This document shows positions 17,217 through 25,250 of a stretch of 64,000 nucleotides of DNA, piece by piece. The stretch is from Hymenobacter sediminis (GTDB lineage Bacteria; Bacteroidota; Bacteroidia; Cytophagales; Hymenobacteraceae). A model generated the notes under the pieces. The model was not told the DNA's origin and did not search any database. It worked only from the letters and a program-made list of their open reading frames with translations. The number at the start of each line of letters is the position of its first letter. The first letter of the stretch is position 1. Position numbers and translations under genes: made by a program. Location of the stretch: contig NZ_QKNS01000006.1 of the NCBI RefSeq assembly GCF_003231285.1, positions 62,001-126,000 on the forward strand, in the 5' to 3' direction.

Positions 17217-19160
17217 ATGCTTAACATCACCCTCCCCGACGGTTCGGTGCGCCAGTTTGTAGATGGCGCCACGGGCTACGACGTTGCCGCCGGCATTAGC
17301 GAAGGCCTTGCCCGCAATGCCCTTGGTGTGCGCGTCAACGGCGAAGTGCGCGACCTGCACCGCCCCATTGAACAGGATGCTGAAGTAGCCATCCTGACCT
17401 GGAACGACCTAGAAGGCAAATCTACCTTCTGGCACTCGTCGGCTCACTTGATGGCAGAGGCCCTCGAAGCCTTGTATCCAGGGGTAAAGCTGGGCATTGG
17501 CCCCAGCATCGAAAACGGCTTTTACTACGATATCGACCTAGGCGAAGGTCGCACCATCTCCACCGATGACTTCCCGGAAATCGAGAAGAAGATGCTGGAG
17601 CTGGCCAAAAAGAAAAGCCAGTATGAGCGCCGCGCAGTAAGCAAAGCCGACGCCGTTGCTTACTTCACTGAGAAGAACGACCCCTACAAGCTGGACCTGC
17701 TGGAGCGGCTGGAAGATGGTTCCATTACCTTTTACACGCAGGGCGACTTCACCGACCTTTGCCGCGGGCCGCACATCCCGGATACTAGCCCTATTAAAGC
17801 CGTAAAGCTGCTTAACGTAGCCGGTGCTTACTGGCGCGGTGATGAGAAGAACAAGCAGCTTACGCGCATCTACGGCATCACCTTCCCTAAAGCCAAGGAG
17901 CTAACAGAATACCTTGAGAAGCTGGAGGAAGCCAAGCGCCGTGACCACCGCAAGCTGGGCAAAGAACTGGAGCTGTTCACCTTCTCAGAGAAGGTAGGGG
18001 CCGGCCTACCCCTATGGCTGCCGAAAGGCACCGCCCTGCGCGAACGGCTGGAGCAATTCCTGCGGCGGGCCCAGATGAAGGCCGGCTACCAACCCGTGGT
18101 AACGCCCCACATCGGCGCCAAAGAGCTGTATGTAACCTCGGGCCACTACGAGAAGTATGGAGCCGACTCCTTCCAGCCCATAAAAACGCCAAACCCGGGT
18201 GAGGAATTTTTCCTGAAGCCCATGAACTGCCCTCACCACTGCGAAATCTACCGCAGCAAGCCCCGTTCGTACCGTGATTTGCCGGTCCGTTTGGCTGAGT
18301 TTGGTACGGTGTACCGCTATGAGCAATCGGGTGAGTTGCATGGCCTGACCCGTGTGCGCGGCTTTACCCAAGACGATGCTCACATCTTCTGCCGCCCTGA
18401 CCAGGTGAAGGAGGAGTTCCTAAAGGTAATCGACATTGTACTCTACGTGTTGAAAGCCTTGGACTTCCCTGAGTTCACTGCCCAGATTTCCTTGCGCGAC
18501 CCTGAAAACAAGGCCAAGTACATTGGTTCCGATGAAAACTGGGCCCGTGCTGAAGCTGCCATTCAGGAGGCTGCTGCTGAGAAAGGCCTCAATACGGTAA
18601 CGGAGTTGGGTGAAGCTGCCTTCTATGGTCCCAAGCTTGACTTTATGGTGCGTGATGCCCTCGGCCGCAAATGGCAGTTGGGTACCATCCAGGTTGACTA
18701 CAACCTGCCCGAACGCTTTGAACTGGAATACGTGGCCCCCGACAACTCCCGTCAGCGTCCGGTAATGATTCACAGGGCTCCCTTTGGCTCGTTGGAGCGC
18801 TTCGTGGCGGTTCTTATTGAGCACTGCGGCGGTAATTTCCCTCTGTGGCTCTCGCCCGAACAGTTTGCGGTACTCCCTATTTCAGAAAAGTACCACGACT
18901 ATGCTCAGCAGATCTATGACCGTCTGCAGGCTTCTGAGTTGCGCGGCACTGTGGACCACCGCGACGAGAAAATAGGCCGCAAAATCCGCGACGCCGAAGT
19001 TTCCAAGGTTCCCTACATGCTCATCGTAGGAGAGAAGGAACAAGAAAACGGTGTCGTTTCAGTGCGCCGGCACGGTGAGGGCGACTTAGGGTCAATACCG
19101 GTTGATGAGTTTATTGCCAGCTTTCAGCAGAAAGTAAATGATATGATGGACGGCAAATAA
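17217..19160 (+). CDS. thrS: Threonyl-tRNA synthetase
   Basis: Charges tRNA-Thr. Domains in order: TGS ('LPDGSVRQFVDGATGYDVA'), the second additional (editing) domain ('HSSAHLMAEAL', 'GPSIENGFYYD', 'CRGPHIP'), the class II core ('MNCPHHCEIY' with the zinc Cys, 'GLTRVRGFTQDDAHIF', 'HRAPFGSLERF') and the anticodon-binding domain. The ATG at 17217 gives the normal family start; an upstream ATG at 17175 is rejected. 647 residues is normal. A TAACTTGC box at 17171-17178 may be the -7 element. A strong terminator separates it from infC, although thrS-infC-rpmI-rplT is the conserved order. Confidence 0.96.
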   Translation: MLNITLPDGSVRQFVDGATGYDVAAGISEGLARNALGVRVNGEVRDLHRPIEQDAEVAILTWNDLEGKSTFWHSSAHLMAEALEALYPGVKLGIGPSIENGFYYDIDLGEGRTISTDDFPEIEKKMLELAKKKSQYERRAVSKADAVAYFTEKNDPYKLDLLERLEDGSITFYTQGDFTDLCRGPHIPDTSPIKAVKLLNVAGAYWRGDEKNKQLTRIYGITFPKAKELTEYLEKLEEAKRRDHRKLGKELELFTFSEKVGAGLPLWLPKGTALRERLEQFLRRAQMKAGYQPVVTPHIGAKELYVTSGHYEKYGADSFQPIKTPNPGEEFFLKPMNCPHHCEIYRSKPRSYRDLPVRLAEFGTVYRYEQSGELHGLTRVRGFTQDDAHIFCRPDQVKEEFLKVIDIVLYVLKALDFPEFTAQISLRDPENKAKYIGSDENWARAEAAIQEAAAEKGLNTVTELGEAAFYGPKLDFMVRDALGRKWQLGTIQVDYNLPERFELEYVAPDNSRQRPVMIHRAPFGSLERFVAVLIEHCGGNFPLWLSPEQFAVLPISEKYHDYAQQIYDRLQASELRGTVDHRDEKIGRKIRDAEVSKVPYMLIVGEKEQENGVVSVRRHGEGDLGSIPVDEFIASFQQKVNDMMDGK

Positions 19161-19192
19161 CTTGTAGCCAGCTTAAAACATTTAGCAATACA

Positions 19193-19247
19193 TTTTCAAC
19201 AACAAAGGGCCTCTTTCCATTGGAGAGGGGCCCTTTGTTGTTGAAAA
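19193..19247. terminator. Terminator between thrS and infC
   Basis: A long stem pairs TTTTCAACAACAAAGGGC (from 19193) with GCCCTTTGTTGTTGAAAA (to 19247), with a few inner mismatches near the loop. It follows the thrS stop by 32 bases. Confidence 0.8.
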
Positions 19248-19437
19248 GAGGCAGTTAGTAGAGAATAAAGATGTGCCAATACTACCTGTGAGCAACGTTT
19301 TTTGAGAGGTAGTTCAGGCAATTTTATATAGTCATTTTTGAGCGTTTAGAAAAAATGACGGATATTCGCCCGCTGATTGAACCCGCCAGGAGGTTTTAAC
19401 GTCCTGTAAGTTCGATCCGAAATCCGATTTTCACCTT

Positions 19438-19454
19438 AAGGAGAACCAGCCATA
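19438..19454 (+). promoter_or_regulatory. Strong Shine-Dalgarno site plus AUA start of infC
   Basis: AAGGAG, an 8-base spacer, then ATA. It sets the infC start and probably mediates IF-3 autoregulation. Just upstream, 19387-19406 (CAGGAGGTT...AACGTCCTG) is a near-palindrome that could fold in the leader. Confidence 0.75.
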
Positions 19455-20087
19455 GCTACCCCCAACCGCCGCTATATTCCCCGCGCTCAAGTAGAGGAGC
19501 CGTTTAAAATCAATCAAAAGATTACGGCCCGGGAAGTCCGCCTTGTTGGCGACAACATTGAGCAGGGCATCTACTCCATCGAGCAGGCCCGTCGTATGGC
19601 CCAGGAGCAGAACCTCGACCTCGTGGAAATTTCGCCCACGGCCGTACCGCCTGTGTGTCGCGTAATTGACTACTCGAAGTTTAAATACGAGCAAAAGAAG
19701 AAGACCCGCGAACTGAAGGCCAAGCAAACGAAAGTAGTCATCAAGGAAATCCGTTTCGGACCTAACACTGATGACCACGACTTTGCCTTCAAGCTCAAGC
19801 ATGCTCAGGAGTTCCTGAAAGAGGGTGCTAAGATCAAAGCCTATGTACACTTTGTAGGCCGCAGCATTGTCTTCAAAGAGCGTGGCGAAATTCTATTGCT
19901 CAAGTTTGCTCAGGCCCTCGAGGATCTGGCGAAGGTAGAGCAACTGCCTAAGCTGGAGGGTAAGCGTATGTTCCTGTATCTGGCGCCGAAAGCAGTTGCT
20001 CCGGCCAAGAAACCTGCTCCGAAGGAAGCAGGCAAGGAGGCGCCCAAAGAGGCCAAGCCAGCTCCGGCTGACAAGGCAGCTGAATAG
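19452..20087 (+). CDS. infC: Translation initiation factor IF-3, AUA start codon
   Basis: IF-3 binds the 30S subunit and checks initiator tRNA and start codon. The frame reads back past the first ATG (19596) through 48 conserved residues ('PNRRYIPRAQVEEPFKINQ', 'LVGDNIEQGIYS') to ATA at 19452. A TAA at 19437 closes the frame, with no ATG, GTG or TTG between. AAGGAG (19438-19443) lies 8 bases before ATA, a strong Shine-Dalgarno site that is rare in this phylum. Many infC genes use a non-standard start so that IF-3 represses its own translation. The C-terminus has a Lys/Ala/Pro-rich tail. rpmI and rplT follow. Confidence 0.93.
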   Translation: MATPNRRYIPRAQVEEPFKINQKITAREVRLVGDNIEQGIYSIEQARRMAQEQNLDLVEISPTAVPPVCRVIDYSKFKYEQKKKTRELKAKQTKVVIKEIRFGPNTDDHDFAFKLKHAQEFLKEGAKIKAYVHFVGRSIVFKERGEILLLKFAQALEDLAKVEQLPKLEGKRMFLYLAPKAVAPAKKPAPKEAGKEAPKEAKPAPADKAAE

Positions 20088-20178
20088 TTTAACCCAGGGG
20101 CTTTTCCCTGTTTTTTAGCTGGCGCACCGGCCCTAGGCAGCCGACCGCCGCAGTTTTTTCACCTTTTTTTTCACTACA

Positions 20179-20373
20179 ATGCCGAAAGTAAAAACCAAGT
20201 CCGGCGCCAAAAAGCGGTTCTCGCTGACCGGCACGGGCAAAGTGAAGCGCAAGCACGCCTTCAAAAGCCACATTCTGACCAAGAAAACTACCAAGCAGAA
20301 GCGTGCCCTCACGCACGTTGGTCTGGTTAGCTCGGCTGACATGAACCGCGTGAAGGACATGCTTGCCATCTAA
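20179..20373 (+). CDS. rpmI: Ribosomal protein bL35
   Basis: 64 residues, very basic ('MPKVKTKSGAKKRFSLTGTG', 'KRKHAFKSHILTKK', 'KRALTHVGLVSSADMNRVK'), full length. It lies in the usual position after infC. There is no Shine-Dalgarno site; the leader is T-rich. A 13-bp inverted repeat between it and rplT may be regulatory. Confidence 0.97.
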   Translation: MPKVKTKSGAKKRFSLTGTGKVKRKHAFKSHILTKKTTKQKRALTHVGLVSSADMNRVKDMLAI

Positions 20374-20374
20374 A

Positions 20375-20444
20375 TTGGTTTTTAGTTTTTGTCTGTAGCC
20401 GCTTAAAGTGAGGGGCCAGTCAAGGACTAACAACTAAAAACCAA
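20375..20444 (+). promoter_or_regulatory. Inverted repeat between rpmI and rplT
   Basis: TTGGTTTTTAGTT (20375-20387) pairs perfectly with AACTAAAAACCAA (20432-20444) across 44 bases. It could be an mRNA structure affecting rplT, since L20-dependent leader control is known for this operon in other bacteria, or an mRNA processing site. Confidence 0.4.
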
Positions 20445-20524
20445 AACAATTTATCAACCAGGCGTCCGGCTGAAACGAAAGCTGCGGCATTTTGCCCGCC
20501 GCCGGCCGCCAAAAAAAACTGGTT

Positions 20525-20869
20525 ATGCCAAGAAGTGTAAACCACGTGGCCTCGCGCCACCGTCGGAAAAAAGTAATGCGTTTGGCGAAAGGCTATTATG
20601 GCCGTCGCAAAAACGTATGGACCGTTGCTAAAAACGCGGTTGAGAAAGGTTTGCTGTATGCTTACCGCGACCGGAAAGTTAAGAAGCGCGAGTTCCGCGC
20701 CCTCTGGATTCAGCGTATCAACGCTGGTGCCCGTGAGCACGGCCTGTCATACTCCCAGTTTATGGGCGGTCTGAAGAAAGCTGGCATCGATCTGAACCGT
20801 AAAGTTCTAGCTGACCTGGCTCTGAACCACCCTGAAGCCTTCAAAGGCATCGTAGAGAAAATTAAGTAA
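20525..20869 (+). CDS. rplT: Ribosomal protein bL20
   Basis: 114 residues from the ATG at 20525 ('MPRSVNHVASRHRRKKVMRL', 'AKGYYGRRKNVW'), the normal family start; an in-frame ATG 33 bases upstream is rejected. bL20 binds 23S rRNA early in 50S assembly and in some bacteria represses its own operon. The last gene of the infC-rpmI-rplT unit, followed by a 27-bp terminator. Confidence 0.97.
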   Translation: MPRSVNHVASRHRRKKVMRLAKGYYGRRKNVWTVAKNAVEKGLLYAYRDRKVKKREFRALWIQRINAGAREHGLSYSQFMGGLKKAGIDLNRKVLADLALNHPEAFKGIVEKIK

Positions 20870-20895
20870 GCTGCTCCATAGCTCTCTGAAAATCT

Positions 20896-20953
20896 CTTGG
20901 AGAATACAAAAGCGCCTGACCAACTCTGGTCAGGCGCTTTTGTATTCTCCAAG
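20896..20953. terminator. Perfect 27-bp hairpin, bidirectional terminator
   Basis: Arms 20896-20922 and 20927-20953 are perfectly complementary with a 4-base loop. It lies between rplT (+) and the small membrane protein gene (-) and probably serves both. Confidence 0.85.
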
Positions 20954-20958
20954 AGTAG

Positions 20959-21090
20959 TTACTCTATGAACCACGTATAAAGCAACCAAAGTAAAGTGAG
21001 CAATCCGATAATATACCAAAGCCACTTACCTGATTCACGAGGAGTGTTGTGATGGCCTTGGGGCCGTTGCTTCAGAAAAGGCGTGCGCAT
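20959..21090 (-). CDS. 43-residue single-pass membrane protein
   Basis: Reading the minus strand from the ATG at 21088-21090 to the TAA at 20959 gives a basic, His-containing N-terminus ('MRTPFLKQRPQGHHNTPRES') followed by one strongly hydrophobic segment ('WLWYIIGLLTLLWLLYTWF') and a short end. The clean split into a charged start and a membrane helix, a -7-like box (TACTTTTC, 21100-21107 on the minus strand) and the shared terminator argue that it is real. Function unknown; a small inner-membrane protein. Confidence 0.55.
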   Translation of the reverse strand: MRTPFLKQRPQGHHNTPRESGKWLWYIIGLLTLLWLLYTWFIE

Positions 21091-21627
21091 AAATCAGAAG
21101 AAAAGTAGAATCTGTTAGTTTTCCTTACGGACCGGTCTATGAGCATGTTATGTCGTCTGAATGAATTATCTGCGGCTACCGATATCTTTCTTATTGATAG
21201 GTCCGGTTATAGCGCTAAGCAAGGGTAGGAGGGCCTTCGACAAGCTCCAGGTATTATCCAGCGGTGCTAAAACGTCGAGGAGCGCTCAGCTTTTTCTTCC
21301 ATCCCGATACAGAAGAGTGCATGACAGCTGTAAGTGAGTGGGCTCTCGAAAGACAGCTACGCAAAACCTACAGCCGGTAAATAACACGGCAACTGAGTTT
21401 CGTTGTAAAAGAGAATGCCCCGCAGCATGTTACAAATGCGGGGCATTCTCTTTGTTACAGCGGATAGGACTCTAATGATTTCCTTATATCAATTAATGCT
21501 AGCGTTGTTACCTGTTCAATTTTACTAAGCTACCCGTATAGCTTCGTCAAAATGTTGTTGTGCTCAGATGAGGATGTAGTAGTTAGCCAGACGTAAGTGA
21601 ATCGTCTGATACATATAAATCCTTTCG
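21091..21627. other. Intergenic stretch with an isolated terminator; possible small RNA
   Basis: No protein gene is apparent. It contains a -7-like TATCTTTC (21183-21190), a copy of the 12-mer CTTCGACAAGCT (21235-21246), and a terminator-like hairpin at 21408-21453 with no upstream reading frame. A non-coding RNA of about 250 bases ending at the hairpin is possible. The stretch 21454-21627 holds nothing I can name. Confidence 0.3.
21408..21453 (+). terminator. Isolated 17-bp terminator hairpin
   Basis: AAAGAGAATGCCCCGCA (21408-21424) pairs perfectly with 21437-21453 across a 12-base loop, and a T-rich end follows in the + direction. No coding gene ends nearby. Confidence 0.7.
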
Positions 21628-23502
21628 CTATTTTACCAGCAGCTCGGCGGGTGGGCTTTTGCGGCCGTTAGGAGCAATAGTGACGGCACGCACCGTGAGT
21701 TGGCGGTTACGGGGCACAGGTAGGGGCTTGGTATAGAGCTCGGTGGTTTCGTCGGGCAGCTTGCCGTCCAGGGTGTAGCGGATTTGGGCTCCGGGTACTA
21801 GAGAGCGAAGTGTGAAGACGGCTTTTTCTCCTGAGGCCGCTAGGCCGGTGCTGTCTAGGCCTAGGGGCTCGGGCACGCGGTAATTGATTTTTTTAGCATC
21901 GAGGCGGGCAAAATGCTGGCTCATGCGCGGCACAAACGCGGCGTAGCTTTTACTGGCGGCCGGGGTCCAGCCTACCTCCGAAACAGCAAGCAGCCGCGGA
22001 AATAGCATGTATTCCACCTTTTCCGGGGTAGTGATGTACTCGGTCCACATGTTGGCCTGGGGCCCGAGAATGTGCTTCTGCTGCTCTGGGGTAAGCTCCT
22101 TGGGCAGCGGGTTGTAGTTATATATCTTACTCAGGGGGATGTAGCCGCCAATCATCAGGGGCTCGTAGGGGCTGTGGGGCTGGGGGTTCTGGCCATAATC
22201 GATGTACAGGTTTGTTGTAGGGGCCATTACTACGTCGTGACCTGCTTTAGCTGCCTCAATACCTCCTTTCTCACCCCGCCAACTCATTACGGCTGCACTA
22301 GCAGGAATGCCTCCATCCAGAATTTCGTCCCAGCCAATGAGCTTTTTTCCCTTGCTGGCCAGAAACTTCTCGATGCGGCGATTAAACCAGCCCTGCACTT
22401 TCTCCACGTCCGTGATGCCTTCGCGTTTCATAATATCCTGCACCGCGGGGCTTTCCTTCCACCGGGTCTTGGGAGCTTCGTCGCCGCCAATATGGATGTA
22501 GGAGCTTGGAAACAGAGCGCAGACCTCCGTGAGCACATCCTCAAAAAAACGGAAGGTAGGCTCCGTAGGGCACACAATATCCTCATTCACACCCCACATG
22601 GTCCAGGTTTCGTAGGGGCCGGGTTTGCATGCCAGTTCGGGGTAGGCGGCCAGAATAGCTACCGAGTGACCGGGCATTTCAATTTCCGGAACAACAGTGA
22701 TGTAGCGCTTTTTCGCGTAGGCCACCACGTCCTTGATCTGCTCCTGAGTGTAGAAGCCACCATAAGGCGTAGCATCGTACTTGAACTCCTCGGGCTTTTT
22801 AAACTGCTGCTGGGCCCCGATCAAGGTTTCCTTGCGAAAGGCACTGACTTGGGTGAGCTTGGGATACTTCTTGATTTCAATGCGCCAGCCCTGGTCGTCC
22901 GTGAGGTGCCAGTGGAAGGTATTAAGCTTGTAGGCCGCCAGAAAATCGATGTAACGCTTGAGGAAGCTTACCGGGAAGAAGTGGCGGCTCACGTCGAGCA
23001 TAGCACCGCGCCAGCGGAACGCCGGCTCGTCGGCGATGCGCACGTAAGGCACGCTTGTGGTTGCGGCCGGCCGCGGGGGTAGCAGCTGAAGTAGGGTCTG
23101 GGCACCGTAGAACAGCCCCGCTCCGCTGGCGGCCGTAATCCGGATGCCCTCGGCCCCGACAGCTAGTTGGTAACCCTCGGGGGAGGGCGCTACCGAGGCC
23201 GTCACTAGTCTAATATGCGCGGCCTGACTGCTAGTGGTTAAGGTAGCGGTTTTGCCAAGGGAGGCCAGCAGGCCCTGCAAGAGGGCAGCCACATTGCGCT
23301 CATCGGGGCTAACGGCGTAGATGCTGATTTTCTGGGGTAGGGAGTAGGTGCCAGCAGAGGTCTTTACTTCGCGAGGTAAAGGAATCAGGCCTAGCCGTTG
23401 GGCAGGCGTTTCCGCTTGCTGGGCCAATGCAACCCGCCCTCCGAGAAGGATGGCCGATGCTACGAGAAAAGTGCGGGTAGGAAGAGAAAATCGGAAGGGC
23501 AT
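21628..23502 (-). CDS. Beta-N-acetylhexosaminidase, GH20
   Basis: Exo-enzyme releasing GlcNAc (or GalNAc) from the non-reducing end of oligosaccharides such as chitobiose. The ATG at 23502 gives a signal peptide ('FLVASAILLGGRVALAQ'); an upstream ATG at 23577 overlaps a repeat and is rejected. Domains: GH20b (residues about 40-155), GH20 barrel ('FHWHLTDDQGWRIEIKKYP'), the catalytic Asp-Glu pair D341-E342 in 'HIGGDEAPK', and a C-terminal chitobiase-type domain ('IRYTLDGKLPDETTELY'). 624 residues, periplasmic or surface. It is the last gene of the SusC-SusD-GH20 series and supplies GlcNAc to the NagB pathway. Confidence 0.93.
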   Translation of the reverse strand: MPFRFSLPTRTFLVASAILLGGRVALAQQAETPAQRLGLIPLPREVKTSAGTYSLPQKISIYAVSPDERNVAALLQGLLASLGKTATLTTSSQAAHIRLVTASVAPSPEGYQLAVGAEGIRITAASGAGLFYGAQTLLQLLPPRPAATTSVPYVRIADEPAFRWRGAMLDVSRHFFPVSFLKRYIDFLAAYKLNTFHWHLTDDQGWRIEIKKYPKLTQVSAFRKETLIGAQQQFKKPEEFKYDATPYGGFYTQEQIKDVVAYAKKRYITVVPEIEMPGHSVAILAAYPELACKPGPYETWTMWGVNEDIVCPTEPTFRFFEDVLTEVCALFPSSYIHIGGDEAPKTRWKESPAVQDIMKREGITDVEKVQGWFNRRIEKFLASKGKKLIGWDEILDGGIPASAAVMSWRGEKGGIEAAKAGHDVVMAPTTNLYIDYGQNPQPHSPYEPLMIGGYIPLSKIYNYNPLPKELTPEQQKHILGPQANMWTEYITTPEKVEYMLFPRLLAVSEVGWTPAASKSYAAFVPRMSQHFARLDAKKINYRVPEPLGLDSTGLAASGEKAVFTLRSLVPGAQIRYTLDGKLPDETTELYTKPLPVPRNRQLTVRAVTIAPNGRKSPPAELLVK

Positions 23503-23549
23503 GAAGAGCGAAGCTGGAGAAAAGGGTAGTAGCGTAATTGAAATAGGAA

Positions 23550-23584
23550 GAACGTCATACTTCGACAAGCTTAGCATGACGTTC
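23550..23584. repeat. Short inverted repeat carrying CTTCGACAAGCT
   Basis: GAACGTCAT (23550-23558) pairs with ATGACGTTC (23576-23584) around a core that includes CTTCGACAAGCT (23560-23571). The same 12-mer occurs on the same strand at 21235-21246. It looks like one of the dispersed 'gtcatgctgagcttgtcgaag' type repeats seen in many environmental genomes. It lies between the SusD and GH20 genes. Confidence 0.5.
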
Positions 23585-23636
23585 TCTGGAAAGATGAGGC
23601 AACTAAAAACTAGCGGGTTGCAAGCCGAATGGGTGC

Positions 23637-25214
23637 TTACTTATCCCACCACACGCGGCCGGTAAGGTTGTCGCCGCCGGGCACAGCCCCGCTGGCAACT
23701 CGGTAGTTATCGGGGTTGCTGGTGATTTCCGAGGTAGGGTACGGGAAGCGGCGCGGAATCTGGCCGTTGGTAGCATTGTTAGGGTACACCACTGGCTTCA
23801 GGTCCGGAAAGCCCGTTCGACGCCAGTTTGACCAGGATTCGTAGAAATCCAGCATAGTGTTGGTCAGGGCCCAGTACTGGGTGCCGATCTGTTCCAGGCC
23901 CCGGCCGGCAGTATAAGGATTCGCCGTGAGGTAGGCGCTGGCTTCTGCCTCCGTTATGGTGAGGGTCGGGTCGTACTGGCTGAGGTAGGTCATGGCTGCC
24001 GTCACGCCGTTGGTGTAGTGTTGGGAGGCGTTGCCTAGGCCCCAGCGCTGGGCCGCTTCGGCCAGCAACAGCTCGGTTTCGGCATAGGTCATGACGAAGG
24101 TGGGGCCGTTGCGCTTGATCATGCCGGGGCTGGGCGAGGAATAATCCTGGAATGTGGTGTAGCTCGGGTCGCCCGACACGTCATAGGCGGGCCTGCCGCT
24201 GAGGTCTTTCCCGTTGGGTAGGCCCTTTTGTGCGGCAGGCGCCGAGATTGGTGCCGCGTTCGGGGTTTTACTGGTGGGTGTGAGGAAGAGCTGGGTGACG
24301 GCTATTTTCGACAGGCGCGGGTCGTTGTTGGTTTTCAAGTAGTCAATGAATGTCTTCGACCATTTCACGTAGTAGTGCTCCTGGCCCCCGTCGCCGAGCA
24401 GTACCTGACTGTTTCGGTTCTGGGTGGCGCGGCCACCGGCTATGTCGTGCGGAACGATGGCGTTATCGGCGTTGCTTTGCATGGTTTTGCCTTGCACTTG
24501 GGTGGCGTAGGTGCGGGCAGTGGCCTCATTAACCTTCGTTAGGCGCATGGCCAGGCGGAGCAGCAAGGAGTTACCTAAGCGCTGCCATTGCGCGATATTG
24601 CCCTTGTAAAACACGTCGCCTGCTGGCGCGTCAGCGGCCGGATCAAGGGCGGCGGTGGCCTCGCTTGTTTCCTTGAGCAAATCGGCGTAGATGGCCTCTT
24701 GCTTATCGTACTGAGGCGTAATGATGTTCTGGTAATACCCCTGGCCAGCCTGGCTGTAAGGCACGTCGCCGTAAAGGTCGGTGAGGCGCTGCATTACCAT
24801 CACGCGCATAAGACGGGCAATCTGGTGCAGGTTTTTGTAGGAATCCTTGCCTCGGGTAGACTCCACCAGATCGGTGACAGGTTTTACCTGCTCGCTGTAG
24901 CTCTTTTCCCAGTAGGCAGCCGTGTAGCCCTCATTGAGCAGGTACTTGTCGCCGCCCCAGTAGCTGATTACCGTAGCCATGCCTTGCATCATGGTGGCGC
25001 AGTAAATGAGGTTGCCGCGCCAGGTTTCAAAGGCAAAGTCGGTGCTGCCGGTGTACGTAAGCTGAGTCTGAGTCAGTACGTAGTTCGGATTAAAAGAGGC
25101 CTGGCTGTACGTGGTGGGGTTGGTGTTGATGTCGTCGAAGTTGTCGGTACAGCCGCCGAACAGCAATAGGGCAGCCCCTCCGAGTACAGTATAAGTAGAA
25201 AATAGTCGTTTCAT
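23637..25214 (-). CDS. SusD/RagB-like outer-membrane lipoprotein
   Basis: Surface glycan-binding lipoprotein that works as the lid of the SusC transporter. 525 residues with a lipobox ('LLLFGGC'), the 'FDDINTNP' start typical of the SusD-like group, 'RVMVMQRLTDLYGDVPYSQA', and TPR-like helices. It lies 36 bases downstream of the susC-like gene in the same direction, so the two are one transcript. Neighbouring GH18, GH20 and NagB suggest chito-oligosaccharides as ligand. Confidence 0.92.
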   Translation of the reverse strand: MKRLFSTYTVLGGAALLLFGGCTDNFDDINTNPTTYSQASFNPNYVLTQTQLTYTGSTDFAFETWRGNLIYCATMMQGMATVISYWGGDKYLLNEGYTAAYWEKSYSEQVKPVTDLVESTRGKDSYKNLHQIARLMRVMVMQRLTDLYGDVPYSQAGQGYYQNIITPQYDKQEAIYADLLKETSEATAALDPAADAPAGDVFYKGNIAQWQRLGNSLLLRLAMRLTKVNEATARTYATQVQGKTMQSNADNAIVPHDIAGGRATQNRNSQVLLGDGGQEHYYVKWSKTFIDYLKTNNDPRLSKIAVTQLFLTPTSKTPNAAPISAPAAQKGLPNGKDLSGRPAYDVSGDPSYTTFQDYSSPSPGMIKRNGPTFVMTYAETELLLAEAAQRWGLGNASQHYTNGVTAAMTYLSQYDPTLTITEAEASAYLTANPYTAGRGLEQIGTQYWALTNTMLDFYESWSNWRRTGFPDLKPVVYPNNATNGQIPRRFPYPTSEITSNPDNYRVASGAVPGGDNLTGRVWWDK

Positions 25215-25250
25215 GGAGCTTGAAAGTAGGATGAGTGGATGGCGCGGGCC

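Noticed and set aside
22072..23082. 336-codon open frame opposite the GH20 gene
   Set aside because: Antisense to a gene with intact catalytic residues and signal peptide; the product has no family features.
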